Source of the DNA: an uncultured Corynebacterium sp.
GTDB lineage: Bacteria > Actinomycetota > Actinomycetes > Mycobacteriales > Mycobacteriaceae
Assembly: GCF_946222985.1 (NCBI RefSeq)
Contig: NZ_CAMIFY010000002.1
Location: 1 to 64,000 of the forward strand
Length of the DNA stretch: 64,000 nucleotides
Direction of reading: 5' to 3'
A program made the position numbers and the translations under genes. Of the stretch, positions 35,954-43,920 are shown piece by piece (the stretch's first letter is position 1; every line of letters starts with the position of its first letter). The notes below the pieces were generated by a model. It was not told the origin of the DNA, ran no database searches, and was given only the letters and a program-made list of their open reading frames with translations.

Positions 35954-36715
35954 ATGACCGAATTCGGCACACCCACCTGGCTCGACCTCGGCACCACCGA
36001 TCTGGAGTCTGCGAAGTCGTTCTACCGGGACCTGTTCGGGTGGAACTTCACCTCCACCGGTGAGGATTTCGGCGGATACCTCATGGTCGACGTCGGGGTT
36101 CCCGTCGGCGGTGCGGCGCTGAACATGAACGAGAAGGGCGAGCTCGACCCGGCGATGCCCGCTTGGTTCACCACGTATTTCAAGGTGGACGACGTCGAAG
36201 CGTCATCCGCCGCGGTCACCGAGCATGGTGGCACCGTTTTCGTGCCGGCGATGCAGGTCGGCGAACTCGGCAGCATGGCGATCGTCGCGGCACCGTCCGG
36301 TGCGGCTTTCGGGCTGTGGCAGGCGGAGTCCTTCGAGGGGTTCGACACGTCCGGGCGACCGGGCACCGCGGCGTGGTTCGAGTCCTTGACCACCGATTTC
36401 GACGCCGACGCTGCGTTCTACCGCGACGTCTTCGGCTGGGACAACGTCCCGGAGGAACGGGCCGGCGCGCGCTACGTCACCAATGCGGCGGGCGACGCGG
36501 CCCGCGCCGGGCTCATGGACGGCCACGGCGTGCTTCCCGACGGCGTCCCCTCCCACTGGCAGGTGACCTTCGCCGTCGATGACGTCGACGCCTCCGTGGA
36601 CACCGTGAAGGAGCTCGGCGGCGCCGTCCATCAACCTCCGATGGATTCGGCGCACGGCAGGTACGCCGTGGTCGCCGACCCGCAGGGCGCTCCCTTCGGA
36701 ATCGTCGCGACGTAG
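35954..36715 (+). CDS. Two-domain VOC (glyoxalase-fold) protein
   Basis: 253 residues from the ATG at 35954, preceded by AAAGGA; the frame continues upstream, but the ribosome-binding site fixes this start. Two tandem VOC domains, each opening with a helix of the pattern DLESAKSFYRDLFGWNF (domain 1) and DFDADAAFYRDVFGWDN (domain 2) and each closing with a DPxG/APSGAAFGLWQ-type strand (DPQGAPFGI in domain 2). This is the actinobacterial tandem-VOC family, sometimes called hydroxylase-like; no reaction is established. The gene is bracketed by the 42-bp repeat. Confidence 0.9.
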   Translation: MTEFGTPTWLDLGTTDLESAKSFYRDLFGWNFTSTGEDFGGYLMVDVGVPVGGAALNMNEKGELDPAMPAWFTTYFKVDDVEASSAAVTEHGGTVFVPAMQVGELGSMAIVAAPSGAAFGLWQAESFEGFDTSGRPGTAAWFESLTTDFDADAAFYRDVFGWDNVPEERAGARYVTNAAGDAARAGLMDGHGVLPDGVPSHWQVTFAVDDVDASVDTVKELGGAVHQPPMDSAHGRYAVVADPQGAPFGIVAT

Positions 36716-36741
36716 ACGACGAGACGTCCGGCGGCTTTCGA

Positions 36742-36783
36742 CGGCGGGCTACTCCGTCAGCTCGAACGTGACCACGTCGGCCA
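36742..36783. repeat. 42-bp direct repeat, right copy
   Basis: Perfect match to 35834-35875. It contains the 3' end of the 36749 gene, which is probably its origin. Confidence 0.9.
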
Positions 36784-37459
36784 TGGCGTCGCGGGGCAGC
36801 CCCGGGTAGTGCGTGGCCAGGGCCCGGTGAAGTTCCTCCAGGGATGAGAATCCGTCACGGAGGGCCTGCTCCTCGGAGAGATCGCTGCACTTGCACGGCG
36901 ACACCTCGGTGACGTGCGCTCCGATGACGACGACGTCGCCGTCGGCCTTCTCGAACACCAACTGCGCCGGCCCGGGCCGGAAAGGGTCGTCGATCCGGAT
37001 GGTCTGACGCTTCGACCCATCGCGGATGAGGGGCTCGTATCCCTCCCACATGTAGATCTTCTGGGGCTGCCCGGCCGTGCGCGGGTCATGGGCGTGGGGC
37101 AGCAGCTCCGCGGCCGTGACGGCTTCGAGGCCGGCGCTGGTCCGTACGACGCACCGGATCCCCGGATCGAGGTCGAACAGTGCTTGCCGGGTCGCGCCGT
37201 CGGGCGCGATGACTTCTCCGGTCGTTCCATCGACGGTAACGGCCGCCACGACCTCGTCGTCGGGGCCCGAGGCATGATCGCGCAGAACCGACGTCTCGCT
37301 GTGTTGACCTCCCGCGGCGCCGGTGGATTCCGGACCGAGGATCGTGCGACCCGAACTGGTCAACAGCGCGGTCGCCACCGTTCCGCCCGCGTCGCCGCTG
37401 CGCCGGCGAGCATGAGTTTCGGCCGCCGAGACGAGGTCCCGGAGCGTTGGAGTGAGCAT
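36749..37459 (-). CDS. Fusion of a zinc-less cytidine-deaminase-like domain and an ASCH domain
   Basis: 236 residues from the ATG at 37459. Residues 8-120 read as a cytidine deaminase fold: GTVATALLTSSGRTILGPEST, then H53-S-E55 where deaminases have HAE, then PDGATRQAL where they have PCGACRQ, so both zinc cysteines are replaced (D87 and T90). Residues 131-234 are an ASCH domain with the core GSKRQTIR (K150, T153), the Lys/Thr pattern used by YqfB-type N4-acetylcytidine amidohydrolases. The catalytic zinc site is lost, so the first half may only bind a nucleoside. The domain call is by motif and needs structural confirmation. Confidence 0.65.
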   Translation of the reverse strand: MLTPTLRDLVSAAETHARRRSGDAGGTVATALLTSSGRTILGPESTGAAGGQHSETSVLRDHASGPDDEVVAAVTVDGTTGEVIAPDGATRQALFDLDPGIRCVVRTSAGLEAVTAAELLPHAHDPRTAGQPQKIYMWEGYEPLIRDGSKRQTIRIDDPFRPGPAQLVFEKADGDVVVIGAHVTEVSPCKCSDLSEEQALRDGFSSLEELHRALATHYPGLPRDAMADVVTFELTE

Positions 37460-37465
37460 GAACCG

Positions 37466-37471
37466 AACGTA
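37466..37471 (-). promoter_or_regulatory. -10 box of the deaminase-like/ASCH gene (leaderless)
   Basis: TACGTT on the minus strand, six bases before the ATG at 37459. Confidence 0.55.
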
Positions 37472-37536
37472 GCAAAGCCGGTGGCCGCCGATCGCCCGGC
37501 TTCTCACCGGTCCGGGGCCGCTCGCGACACCCCCGC

Positions 37537-37542
37537 TATTCT
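37537..37542 (+). promoter_or_regulatory. -10 box of the 37550 GNAT gene (leaderless)
   Basis: TATTCT seven bases before GTG 37550. Confidence 0.6.
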
Positions 37543-37549
37543 CGGCTCA

Positions 37550-38620
37550 GTGAACACCCTGCGCATCGAACGCCACGACCGGCTCGGCACGCCGACCGAT
37601 CCCGCTCCGGCCGCCATCGACGCCGCCCGCGTGTGGGAGCTGGCCGACGAGGCCGTCCTCGGCCACCCCGACTTCGCGTACCTCGCCGGAGAATTGGCGG
37701 CGTACGCCACGGAGGATGCGGCCGATTCGTCGGTGTTCCTCATGGCGTACGACGGTGGCCGTTGCATCGGCTTCCTTCGATCCGATGCGCCGCGCCACGA
37801 CAACGTCCATCACATCCACGTCGAATTCCGCGTCCTGCCCGGCGTCGACCCCGCCGCGGTCCTCGACGCGGCCTGGCCACGTTTCCTCGACTACTGCCGC
37901 GAGGAAAACCGCACGTCGATCACGTTCTGGGAGCAATCCCGGCAGGACCGGCCGACCATCGCGGCGGCCTCCGGTGATGGAGCGGTGGAGTCGACGCCCG
38001 TGACGGACTGGCTGGCGGACAGGGGATTCGTCCTCGACCAAGTCGAGATCGCCGGCACCCTCGACGTGGCGGTCGCCGCCACTGAGGTGGAGCAGGCGGG
38101 GGAGGCCGGGGGCGTCGTCAAGCAGGGGCGGTACCTACTGCGGACCTGGGCCGGCCCCACCCCGCCGGAGTTGATCGACGGCATGGCGCGACTGCGTGCG
38201 CGGATGATGATCGAGGCGCCGCACGGCAACCGGCCAGTCGAAGAGGAGAAGTGGGACGACGACCGCATCCGCCGCGAAGAAGTCGAGACGGTCGCCGCGG
38301 GGCGGATCGGCCTGTGGGCGGTCGCGGTCGACGGTGCCGGCGAACCCGTCGCGTACACCTACCTCGAGTGTCCGGGCGGACGTCCAGAGGTCGCCTTCCA
38401 GATGGACACGTTCGTGCGCCGCGCCGACCGCGGGCACGGCCTCGGAATGGCCGTGAAAGCCGCCAACCTGCGGCAACTGCGTGCATCGCGGCCGGACGTG
38501 GCGCGGCTGCACACGTGGAACGCGAGGGAGAACCAGTGGATGCTCGCCATCAACCGGGCGCTCGGCTTCGCGCCGACGTCGGCGCTGGGCGCGTGGGAGG
38601 CGACTGCCGCGGTCACGTGA
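37550..38620 (+). CDS. Two-domain GNAT acetyltransferase family protein
   Basis: 356 residues from GTG 37550. Two GNAT-like halves: the first (residues about 1-165) has weak cofactor motifs, the second (about 200-356) has VAFQMDTFVRRADRGHGLGMAVKAANLRQL, an R-G-x-G-L/M acetyl-CoA loop, and TWNARENQWMLAINRALGF at the end. The layout resembles MshD (mycothiol synthase) and related actinobacterial double-GNAT proteins, but identity with MshD is not supported. The 3' end overlaps the convergent hydrolase gene by 8 bp. Confidence 0.82.
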   Translation: MNTLRIERHDRLGTPTDPAPAAIDAARVWELADEAVLGHPDFAYLAGELAAYATEDAADSSVFLMAYDGGRCIGFLRSDAPRHDNVHHIHVEFRVLPGVDPAAVLDAAWPRFLDYCREENRTSITFWEQSRQDRPTIAAASGDGAVESTPVTDWLADRGFVLDQVEIAGTLDVAVAATEVEQAGEAGGVVKQGRYLLRTWAGPTPPELIDGMARLRARMMIEAPHGNRPVEEEKWDDDRIRREEVETVAAGRIGLWAVAVDGAGEPVAYTYLECPGGRPEVAFQMDTFVRRADRGHGLGMAVKAANLRQLRASRPDVARLHTWNARENQWMLAINRALGFAPTSALGAWEATAAVT

Positions 38621-39455
38621 CCCGGCCGGTCGCGGTGACGTCGTCGAGCAGCATCCCCGGCCACCGATCGACGTCGGCCCGCGTCGACGCGACGTGCAGC
38701 ACCGAGCGCGGCAGCAACTTCACCAGGGCCTGCGCGGTCGTCAGCGGGTGGGCCGGATCCTCCGTCCACGCCAGGATCGTGGTGGGCACGTCGATGGCGG
38801 TCAGCGCCCGCTGCGCCGGCAAATCGCTCATCGACGCGCCGCGGAACACCCACGGCAGCAGCTCGTCGGCGATGTCCGGCCTGGTCACCGGCGCCCCGGC
38901 GATGGCGGGCGGGTCGACGTGATCGCGCTCGACGTCGAGCAGCGCCTGCGGGCCATGCTTTGCGACGAGGTCCGCCGTCCGCCGATATTCCGCCGCCTTG
39001 GCCACCCGCGAGCCCCACGCCGTCGGCGGGGCCATCAACGTGAAACCGCTGAACCGCTCGGGATCGAGGAGGGCGGCGTGGAGCATCGTCGCGCAACCCA
39101 TCGACGGGCCCACGCCATGGACGCGCTCGCCGGGGAAGCGGTCGTCGAGAAGCAGCAGGAGATCCTCGGCGAGATTGGGCCAGCGGTAATCCTCGGCGAC
39201 GGGGCGGCCGGTGGACTCGCCGTGGCCGCGCGCGTCGTAACGCAGGAGCCTCGTGCCGTGCAGACCTCGACCCAAGTCGAGGTTGAGCAGGCGATCGCGC
39301 GCCCGGCTCGACGTCAGACCGTGGAGCTGGACCACCGGATGGCCGCCCTCGTCGCTGAACTCGGTGGCCAGCTCCGCGCCGGGCACGGCGAACCGGGACA
39401 TGGCGGGGGCGGCGTGCGTCGAATTCGTGCTGTCGTTGCTGCCCGTCACGTTCAT
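38613..39455 (-). CDS. Alpha/beta hydrolase
   Basis: 280 residues from the ATG at 39455 (MNVTGSNDSTNS); MSRFAVPGAEL at 39401 is an alternative and starts nearer the fold. HG motif VVQLHGLTSSRARD, DARGHGES, nucleophile GVGPSMGCATM (S in GPSMG, where G-x-S-x-G is typical), acid probably the Asp in LAWTEDPAHP. The final catalytic His may be that in SVLHVAST, an unusual late position. Substrate unknown. It is convergent with the GNAT gene and divergent from the condensation/GNAT fusion. Confidence 0.8.
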   Translation of the reverse strand: MNVTGSNDSTNSTHAAPAMSRFAVPGAELATEFSDEGGHPVVQLHGLTSSRARDRLLNLDLGRGLHGTRLLRYDARGHGESTGRPVAEDYRWPNLAEDLLLLLDDRFPGERVHGVGPSMGCATMLHAALLDPERFSGFTLMAPPTAWGSRVAKAAEYRRTADLVAKHGPQALLDVERDHVDPPAIAGAPVTRPDIADELLPWVFRGASMSDLPAQRALTAIDVPTTILAWTEDPAHPLTTAQALVKLLPRSVLHVASTRADVDRWPGMLLDDVTATGRVT

Positions 39456-39557
39456 TCCTCGTTCTCCGCCGATCGTCGCGCGTTTCCGTCGCATTTCCGG
39501 CGCGTATCCATTAAATGTCGAATCCGCATTTCATGCCGCGCATCGACAATTGCGCCG

Positions 39558-39563
39558 TAGTGT
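39558..39563 (+). promoter_or_regulatory. -10 box of the condensation/GNAT gene (leaderless)
   Basis: TAGTGT seven bases before GTG 39571, in a locally AT-rich stretch (39480-39560). Confidence 0.6.
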
Positions 39564-39570
39564 CGAATGC

Positions 39571-41379
39571 GTGAGATTAACCAATGTAGCGCACCTGGGC
39601 CTGCCCTTCGGCAAACTCGTCGGATACGACGTTTCCGTGTCCATGACCGGGCGCCGATTGCCGATCTCGTTCGACCAGCGCCGCCACGTCTCCCGCGGCG
39701 ACCGGCCGGGGTCCTGGATGGCCATCGCGTTCACGCTGCCGACGGTGGTCGACTGCGACCGGCTCGAGGCGGCGTGGCTGGCCGTCATCGAACGTCACGG
39801 GGCCCTGAGGTCGGCGTTCGTGCGCGATGAGGGGGAGGGCGGCGGCGACGGCGACGGCGACGGCGATTTCCACCTCGAGGACATCGACGTCGCCGCCGGC
39901 GAATGGGTCGAGCATCTCGTCGAACCGGGCCAGGCGATGAACGATGCGCTCAAGCGCGTCCTCGATGAGCGGTGCACCCCGTTTTCGGCGCCGTCGCACA
40001 GATTATGCGCCATTGAAACGGTGTCGGATACGACGGTGATCATCGGCATCGACCATTCGCACACCGACATGTGGTCGATGTTGGTGATATTGCGCGATTT
40101 GCTCGCGGCGATGGGCGAATCCGCCGGCGACGGGGTGCCGCAATTGGCGGAGGTGCCCGCATTCGCCGAACACACCGGTGCGATGCGGCGGCGCCGCCCC
40201 TCGCCGGAGGAGATCCATCGCCGGTGGGCGGAGGTGCTCGCGGCCAGCGGCGGGGTCATGCCGCGGTTCCCGTTGCCGCTCGGCGAGCCGGGCCCGCACG
40301 TCGAGCGCGTCGAGGTCCGCGACGTCCTCGACGTCGACGACGCGGCGGCGTTTTCCGCGCAGGCCCGCGAGGACGGGGTGTCGTCGTTGTCGACGGTGGT
40401 CGCGGCGATGACGGCGGTGACCATGGATTTCGCCGGCGCGCCGTTGCGTGCGGTGTTCCCGGTCCACAGTCGCCACGAGCGCACGTGGCATGACTCGGTG
40501 GGGTGGTTCATCACCAACTCCGTCCTGGAATCGGCGGACCCGGATCCGAAGGCCTGCGCCGCGGCGGTGAAGGAGGCGGTGCGCCTGGGGTCGTGGCCGT
40601 TGGAGGACGTCATGGAGCCGTGGGGAGGCATGCCGGAATCGCCGGGGATGTTCGCCATTTCGTGGCTCGACCTGCGGCGGTTGCCGGTGCGCGTCGATTC
40701 GATCGGTCTGCGGGCCCAGTACGTCGGCGCCAGCGTGCGCCCCGACGGCGTGATGCTGTGGTTCATCCTCGACGACACCGGTCTTCATTTGCGGTGCCGT
40801 TATCCGGACACGGTCGCGGCCCGCCGCAACGTCGGCGGTTGGCTCGATGCGCTGGTCCGCGACATCCGCGGTCGCGCCCGCGAGTCGGTCGGTGGTTTGC
40901 TGCGGCGCGGCGACCGCACGTTCCGGGTGCAGCGGGCGGTGCGGTCGGATGTCGCGGACATCGTCACTTTGCTTTCCGACGGCGAGCTCGGCACCACGAG
41001 AGAGCGCCTCGCCCGTGAAAGCGGTGACCAGGCGGCGTACGAAACCGCCTTCGACGCCGTGAACCGTGATCCGAGCCAGTATCTGGCGGTGGTCAAGGAC
41101 GAAGTCGGCGTGACGGTCGGCACGATGCAGTTGTCGATCCTGCCCGGGTTGTCGCGCAGCGGGGCGACGCGGCTGCAGGTCGAGGGCGTGCGCGTCGCCC
41201 CGGAGGTCAGCGGCCTGGGGTTGGGCACGGCGATGCTGGAATGGGCGCACGAGCACGGGCGCGCCCGAGGTGCGACGCTGGCGCAGCTGACCACGGACCG
41301 CGCCCGGCCCCGCGCCCACGCGTTCTACGAACGACTCGGTTACGGCGCCAGCCACACGGGGTTCAAGCGGACGCTGTGA
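39571..41379 (+). CDS. Condensation-type acyltransferase fused to a GNAT domain
   Basis: 602 residues from GTG 39571. Residues 20-440 resemble the condensation/PapA/WES superfamily: LEAAWLAVIERHGALRSAFV near the start, and IIGIDHSHTDMWSM, where the HHxxxDG motif reads D161-H162-SHT-D166-M. The catalytic His and structural Asp are kept; the first His and the Gly are replaced. An acidic (GD)n stretch lies at 89-99. Residues 451-602 are a GNAT domain with VEGVRVAPEVSGLGLGTAMLEWAH and AHAFYERLGYGASHTGFK. No NRPS or PKS gene is adjacent, so a stand-alone double acyltransferase is likely. Confidence 0.8.
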   Translation: MRLTNVAHLGLPFGKLVGYDVSVSMTGRRLPISFDQRRHVSRGDRPGSWMAIAFTLPTVVDCDRLEAAWLAVIERHGALRSAFVRDEGEGGGDGDGDGDFHLEDIDVAAGEWVEHLVEPGQAMNDALKRVLDERCTPFSAPSHRLCAIETVSDTTVIIGIDHSHTDMWSMLVILRDLLAAMGESAGDGVPQLAEVPAFAEHTGAMRRRRPSPEEIHRRWAEVLAASGGVMPRFPLPLGEPGPHVERVEVRDVLDVDDAAAFSAQAREDGVSSLSTVVAAMTAVTMDFAGAPLRAVFPVHSRHERTWHDSVGWFITNSVLESADPDPKACAAAVKEAVRLGSWPLEDVMEPWGGMPESPGMFAISWLDLRRLPVRVDSIGLRAQYVGASVRPDGVMLWFILDDTGLHLRCRYPDTVAARRNVGGWLDALVRDIRGRARESVGGLLRRGDRTFRVQRAVRSDVADIVTLLSDGELGTTRERLARESGDQAAYETAFDAVNRDPSQYLAVVKDEVGVTVGTMQLSILPGLSRSGATRLQVEGVRVAPEVSGLGLGTAMLEWAHEHGRARGATLAQLTTDRARPRAHAFYERLGYGASHTGFKRTL

Positions 41380-41438
41380 GGGAAGCACCCGCGGACGGTC
41401 ACCGGGGGTAATGCCCGGGAATGGGCTGGTGATCTCGG

Positions 41439-41444
41439 TAAATT
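41439..41444 (+). promoter_or_regulatory. -10 box of the 41452 lipoprotein gene (leaderless)
   Basis: TAAATT seven bases before the ATG at 41452; it excludes the in-frame ATG at 41443. Confidence 0.6.
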
Positions 41445-41451
41445 GGGCCTC

Positions 41452-42201
41452 ATGAACGATTTCTGGGCCAGCTCGAAAACGGGTCTCGTGGGCGTCGCGG
41501 GGTCGTTGGTCGCCGTGATGGCGCTCCTCGCCGGTTGCGCCGACGATGGCGGGGACGCGCAGACGGATTCCGTGGATGCCGGGGCTGCTGCGTCCGGGGA
41601 AGACGGTGGCGAGGCGACGCCCGATCGGGCGAAGCCGAAGCCCACTCTCGACAACGGGACCGTGGTCGACCCGGGCGGCGCCGATCGGCGCTCCGGCGAC
41701 GCCGAGGGGTCGTCGGATTCCGATGGAGGTGACAACCGGGGCTCCGGAGCCGGCCGGGAAGCCCCGCGCGGCGGCGCGAACGGCGCCATTCCCTCCGACC
41801 CGACGCCCGCCCGGACGGTGAAGCCGATTTCGGGCGGTACCGCGGTGTTCACCACCCCCTCGGGCAACATCAGCTGCGGCATCGACTCCAGTGGATTGCG
41901 CTGCGGCGTCGCCAGCTACAACGACGACGTCCCCTACGGCGAAGCCGAGGTCGGCGGACCGATCGACACCATCACCATCCGCGACGGCGAGGCCTCGATG
42001 TACGCGAGCAGCGACGTTCCGCCGTGGGCGAAGGGCGTATCCGACCCCGGCGACACCATGGACCCGCAGGTCGTCGGCTACGGCGAAGCCATCTCGTACG
42101 CCGATTTCGTGTGCCTGTCGGAGCAGGCCGGTTTGACCTGCTGGGACACCGCCAGCGGGGCCGGCGCGTTCATGTCGCGCGAGAAGACCGACCTCTTCTG
42201 A
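41452..42201 (+). CDS. Lipoprotein with C-terminal DUF6636-like domain
   Basis: 249 residues. Signal peptide with lipobox VMALLAGC, then about 90 residues of Asp/Gly/Ser/Pro-rich linker. The C-terminal domain starts at TAVFTTPSGNISCGI and holds four cysteines (SC..LRC, FVC, LTC), matching the TPSGNIxC family (DUF6636) of secreted actinobacterial proteins; the cysteines probably form two disulfides. It should be anchored to the outer face of the plasma membrane. Function unknown. Confidence 0.82.
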   Translation: MNDFWASSKTGLVGVAGSLVAVMALLAGCADDGGDAQTDSVDAGAAASGEDGGEATPDRAKPKPTLDNGTVVDPGGADRRSGDAEGSSDSDGGDNRGSGAGREAPRGGANGAIPSDPTPARTVKPISGGTAVFTTPSGNISCGIDSSGLRCGVASYNDDVPYGEAEVGGPIDTITIRDGEASMYASSDVPPWAKGVSDPGDTMDPQVVGYGEAISYADFVCLSEQAGLTCWDTASGAGAFMSREKTDLF

Positions 42202-42213
42202 TCGCGTTCGTCC

Positions 42214-42921
42214 CTAGAAGCCGTGCTCGCCGCCCGGCCCGTGCGCACCGCCCCAACCGTGCCCGCCGCCCGGCCCGTGCGCACCGCCCCAACCGTGCCC
42301 GGCGCCCGGCCCGGGCGCACCGAAATCACGCAGCGCCCTGTCGAGGAGCTCGTGCATGACCTTCGGGCCGCCGGCATAGCGTCGCAAGGCAACCGAACCC
42401 CGCCCGAACATCGGCGAATTCAACGATTCCACCGGACGCATCGCCGGGTGCATGGCGTCGCGATAATTGCCGTGGGCCTCCGGCCGCAGATGAATGAACA
42501 CGAGGTACTGGCCCTTCGCCGGCCACCACCCGCCGACGAGATTGCCGCTGATCGCCTCGATGTCCGACCACGCGGTGGTGGCCGTGAGCACGCGCTCGCC
42601 CTTCTTCACCGTGTGTTCCTCGATGCCCGACCACGTCAACGTCAGGGTGCTCGAGCGGAACATCTGCAGGATCAGTGCCGGAATGCCGACCACCCCGAAG
42701 AACCCGATGCACGGCAGGCCGATCCATGTGCCCGGGTGGACGAGCCGATCCGCCCAATCGGGCGAATACGTGAACGCCGCATAGATGAACCCGGCGCCGA
42801 TGGCCGTGAATGCCAACGCGCCGAGCAGCGCGAAGACGAAATGGCCCATGGACTGCGGGATCTCCACGCGCCCGACGGTGCGCAACTGCCGGTACCGCTC
42901 CTCGGCGAGGTTTCGTGCCAT
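42214..42921 (-). CDS. STM3941-like membrane protein with Gly/His/Trp repeat tail
   Basis: 235 residues from the ATG at 42921 (MARNLAEERYRQLRTV). Two membrane helices (residues about 24-48 and 64-85) precede a PH-like domain (STLTLTWSGIEEHTVKKGERVLTATTAWSDIEAI), as in the STM3941 family. The C-terminus is a tandem repeat of GHGWGGAHGPGG units encoded by 36-bp DNA repeats. The tail resembles metal-binding or low-complexity Gly/His tails; function unknown. Confidence 0.75.
   Translation of the reverse strand: MARNLAEERYRQLRTVGRVEIPQSMGHFVFALLGALAFTAIGAGFIYAAFTYSPDWADRLVHPGTWIGLPCIGFFGVVGIPALILQMFRSSTLTLTWSGIEEHTVKKGERVLTATTAWSDIEAISGNLVGGWWPAKGQYLVFIHLRPEAHGNYRDAMHPAMRPVESLNSPMFGRGSVALRRYAGGPKVMHELLDRALRDFGAPGPGAGHGWGGAHGPGGGHGWGGAHGPGGEHGF
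42228..42322. repeat. 36-bp tandem repeat in the 3' end of the 42214 gene
   Basis: Two perfect 36-bp copies (42228-42263, 42264-42299) and a degenerate partial third. Each encodes 12 residues, Gly/His/Trp-rich. Copy number is likely to vary between strains. Confidence 0.85.
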
Positions 42922-43087
42922 GCGGAAAGGGTACGTGGGGCCGGTGGCGAAGTGGCGCGGGCGCTGAGGGCCGTGGGCGTCGGGGAAGCGGGGGCTTTCG
43001 GTCTCGGCCAGTGGTCCGCATGGCGGCGCCGGCACGCGCGTCGTAGAGTTCATTTTGACGGCGAAGGTGAATGTGAGGGGAACCACG

Positions 43088-43348
43088 ATGGCGAACGACG
43101 AGAAGCTCGATCGGCAGCGCAACGGGCAGCCCAACGGAAAGTCCGCGGGAAAGAGCTCGGCGGCCTCGGTCATCGGAATGGCCACGGCGGTGGGGCTCGT
43201 CCTGGGGCTCGGTGCATGGCTGGTCACCACCTACGTCATGGACGGTTCGAATTCGGAGGCCCTGCGAGCCGCGGCTTCCGCGTTCGGCCTGGCCATCTTC
43301 GCCGGCGCGGTCATCGCTCTGGTCCGGGAATTCGGCCAGGGACGCTGA
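43088..43348 (+). CDS. Small two-helix membrane protein
   Basis: 86 residues from the ATG at 43088, preceded by GAGGGGAA; the frame is open back to 43055. A polar N-terminus (MANDEKLDRQRNGQPNGKSAGKSS) is followed by two hydrophobic segments (SVIGMATAVGLVLGLGAWLVTTYV and AFGLAIFAGAVIALV). No family recognised. It is divergent from the 42214 gene, with which it shares a 166-nt upstream region. Confidence 0.7.
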   Translation: MANDEKLDRQRNGQPNGKSAGKSSAASVIGMATAVGLVLGLGAWLVTTYVMDGSNSEALRAAASAFGLAIFAGAVIALVREFGQGR

Positions 43349-43383
43349 CGCTACGAAGGCCCGCGGCCGACGCGGCACCCCGC

Positions 43384-43830
43384 CTACCGGCCGGCGTCCG
43401 GGCGCCGACGCGTCGACTTCAAATCGGAGCGCCGCTTCTTCGCCGCCAACCGCCGCCGCACCGAACCGCGCGTGGGCCGGGTCCTGCGCCGGGGCGGAGG
43501 GGGCGGGGCGAGCGCTTCGCGAAGCAACGACGCCAACCGCTCGCGGGCTTCGTTGCGATTGCGCAGCTGCGATCGCTGCGTCGACGCCGAGACCATGAGC
43601 ACCGTGCCGTCCACGCGGCCGTCGAGATTGCGCAGAACGCGGCGGCGCTGGGCGTCGGTGAACGCACCCGTGGCGGCGATGTCGATCGACAGCTGAACCT
43701 TGCTGTCGGTGGTGTTGACGCCCTGACCGCCCGGCCCCGACGACCGGGCGAATCGCTCCGTGAGGTCGGCGGCGGGGATGACCAGGCCACCGGGGATCCC
43801 GGGGCCTGGCGGAATGGTCAACGCGTCCAT
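43384..43830 (-). CDS. arfB: Alternative ribosome-rescue factor ArfB (peptidyl-tRNA hydrolase)
   Basis: 148 residues. GGQ motif in RFARSSGPGGQGVNTTDSKVQL, with the class I release factor domain 3 only and no codon-recognition domain. The basic C-terminal tail (RRRLAAKKRRSDLKSTRRR), which enters the empty mRNA channel, is present, preceded by a proline run. It releases peptides from stalled ribosomes. A TAGGGT box seven bases upstream gives a leaderless start. Confidence 0.92.
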   Translation of the reverse strand: MDALTIPPGPGIPGGLVIPAADLTERFARSSGPGGQGVNTTDSKVQLSIDIAATGAFTDAQRRRVLRNLDGRVDGTVLMVSASTQRSQLRNRNEARERLASLLREALAPPPPPRRRTRPTRGSVRRRLAAKKRRSDLKSTRRRPDAGR

Positions 43831-43837
43831 GGGGCCA

Positions 43838-43843
43838 ACCCTA
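43838..43843 (-). promoter_or_regulatory. -10 box of arfB (leaderless)
   Basis: TAGGGT on the minus strand, seven bases before the ATG at 43830. Confidence 0.55.
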
Positions 43844-43920
43844 ATCGGCGCGATACCGCCGGAGCTCAGCTGTCCGGGCGAGCTCCGCGGAGCCGAGGGA
43901 GGGGCGAGCGGTGGGCGTCG

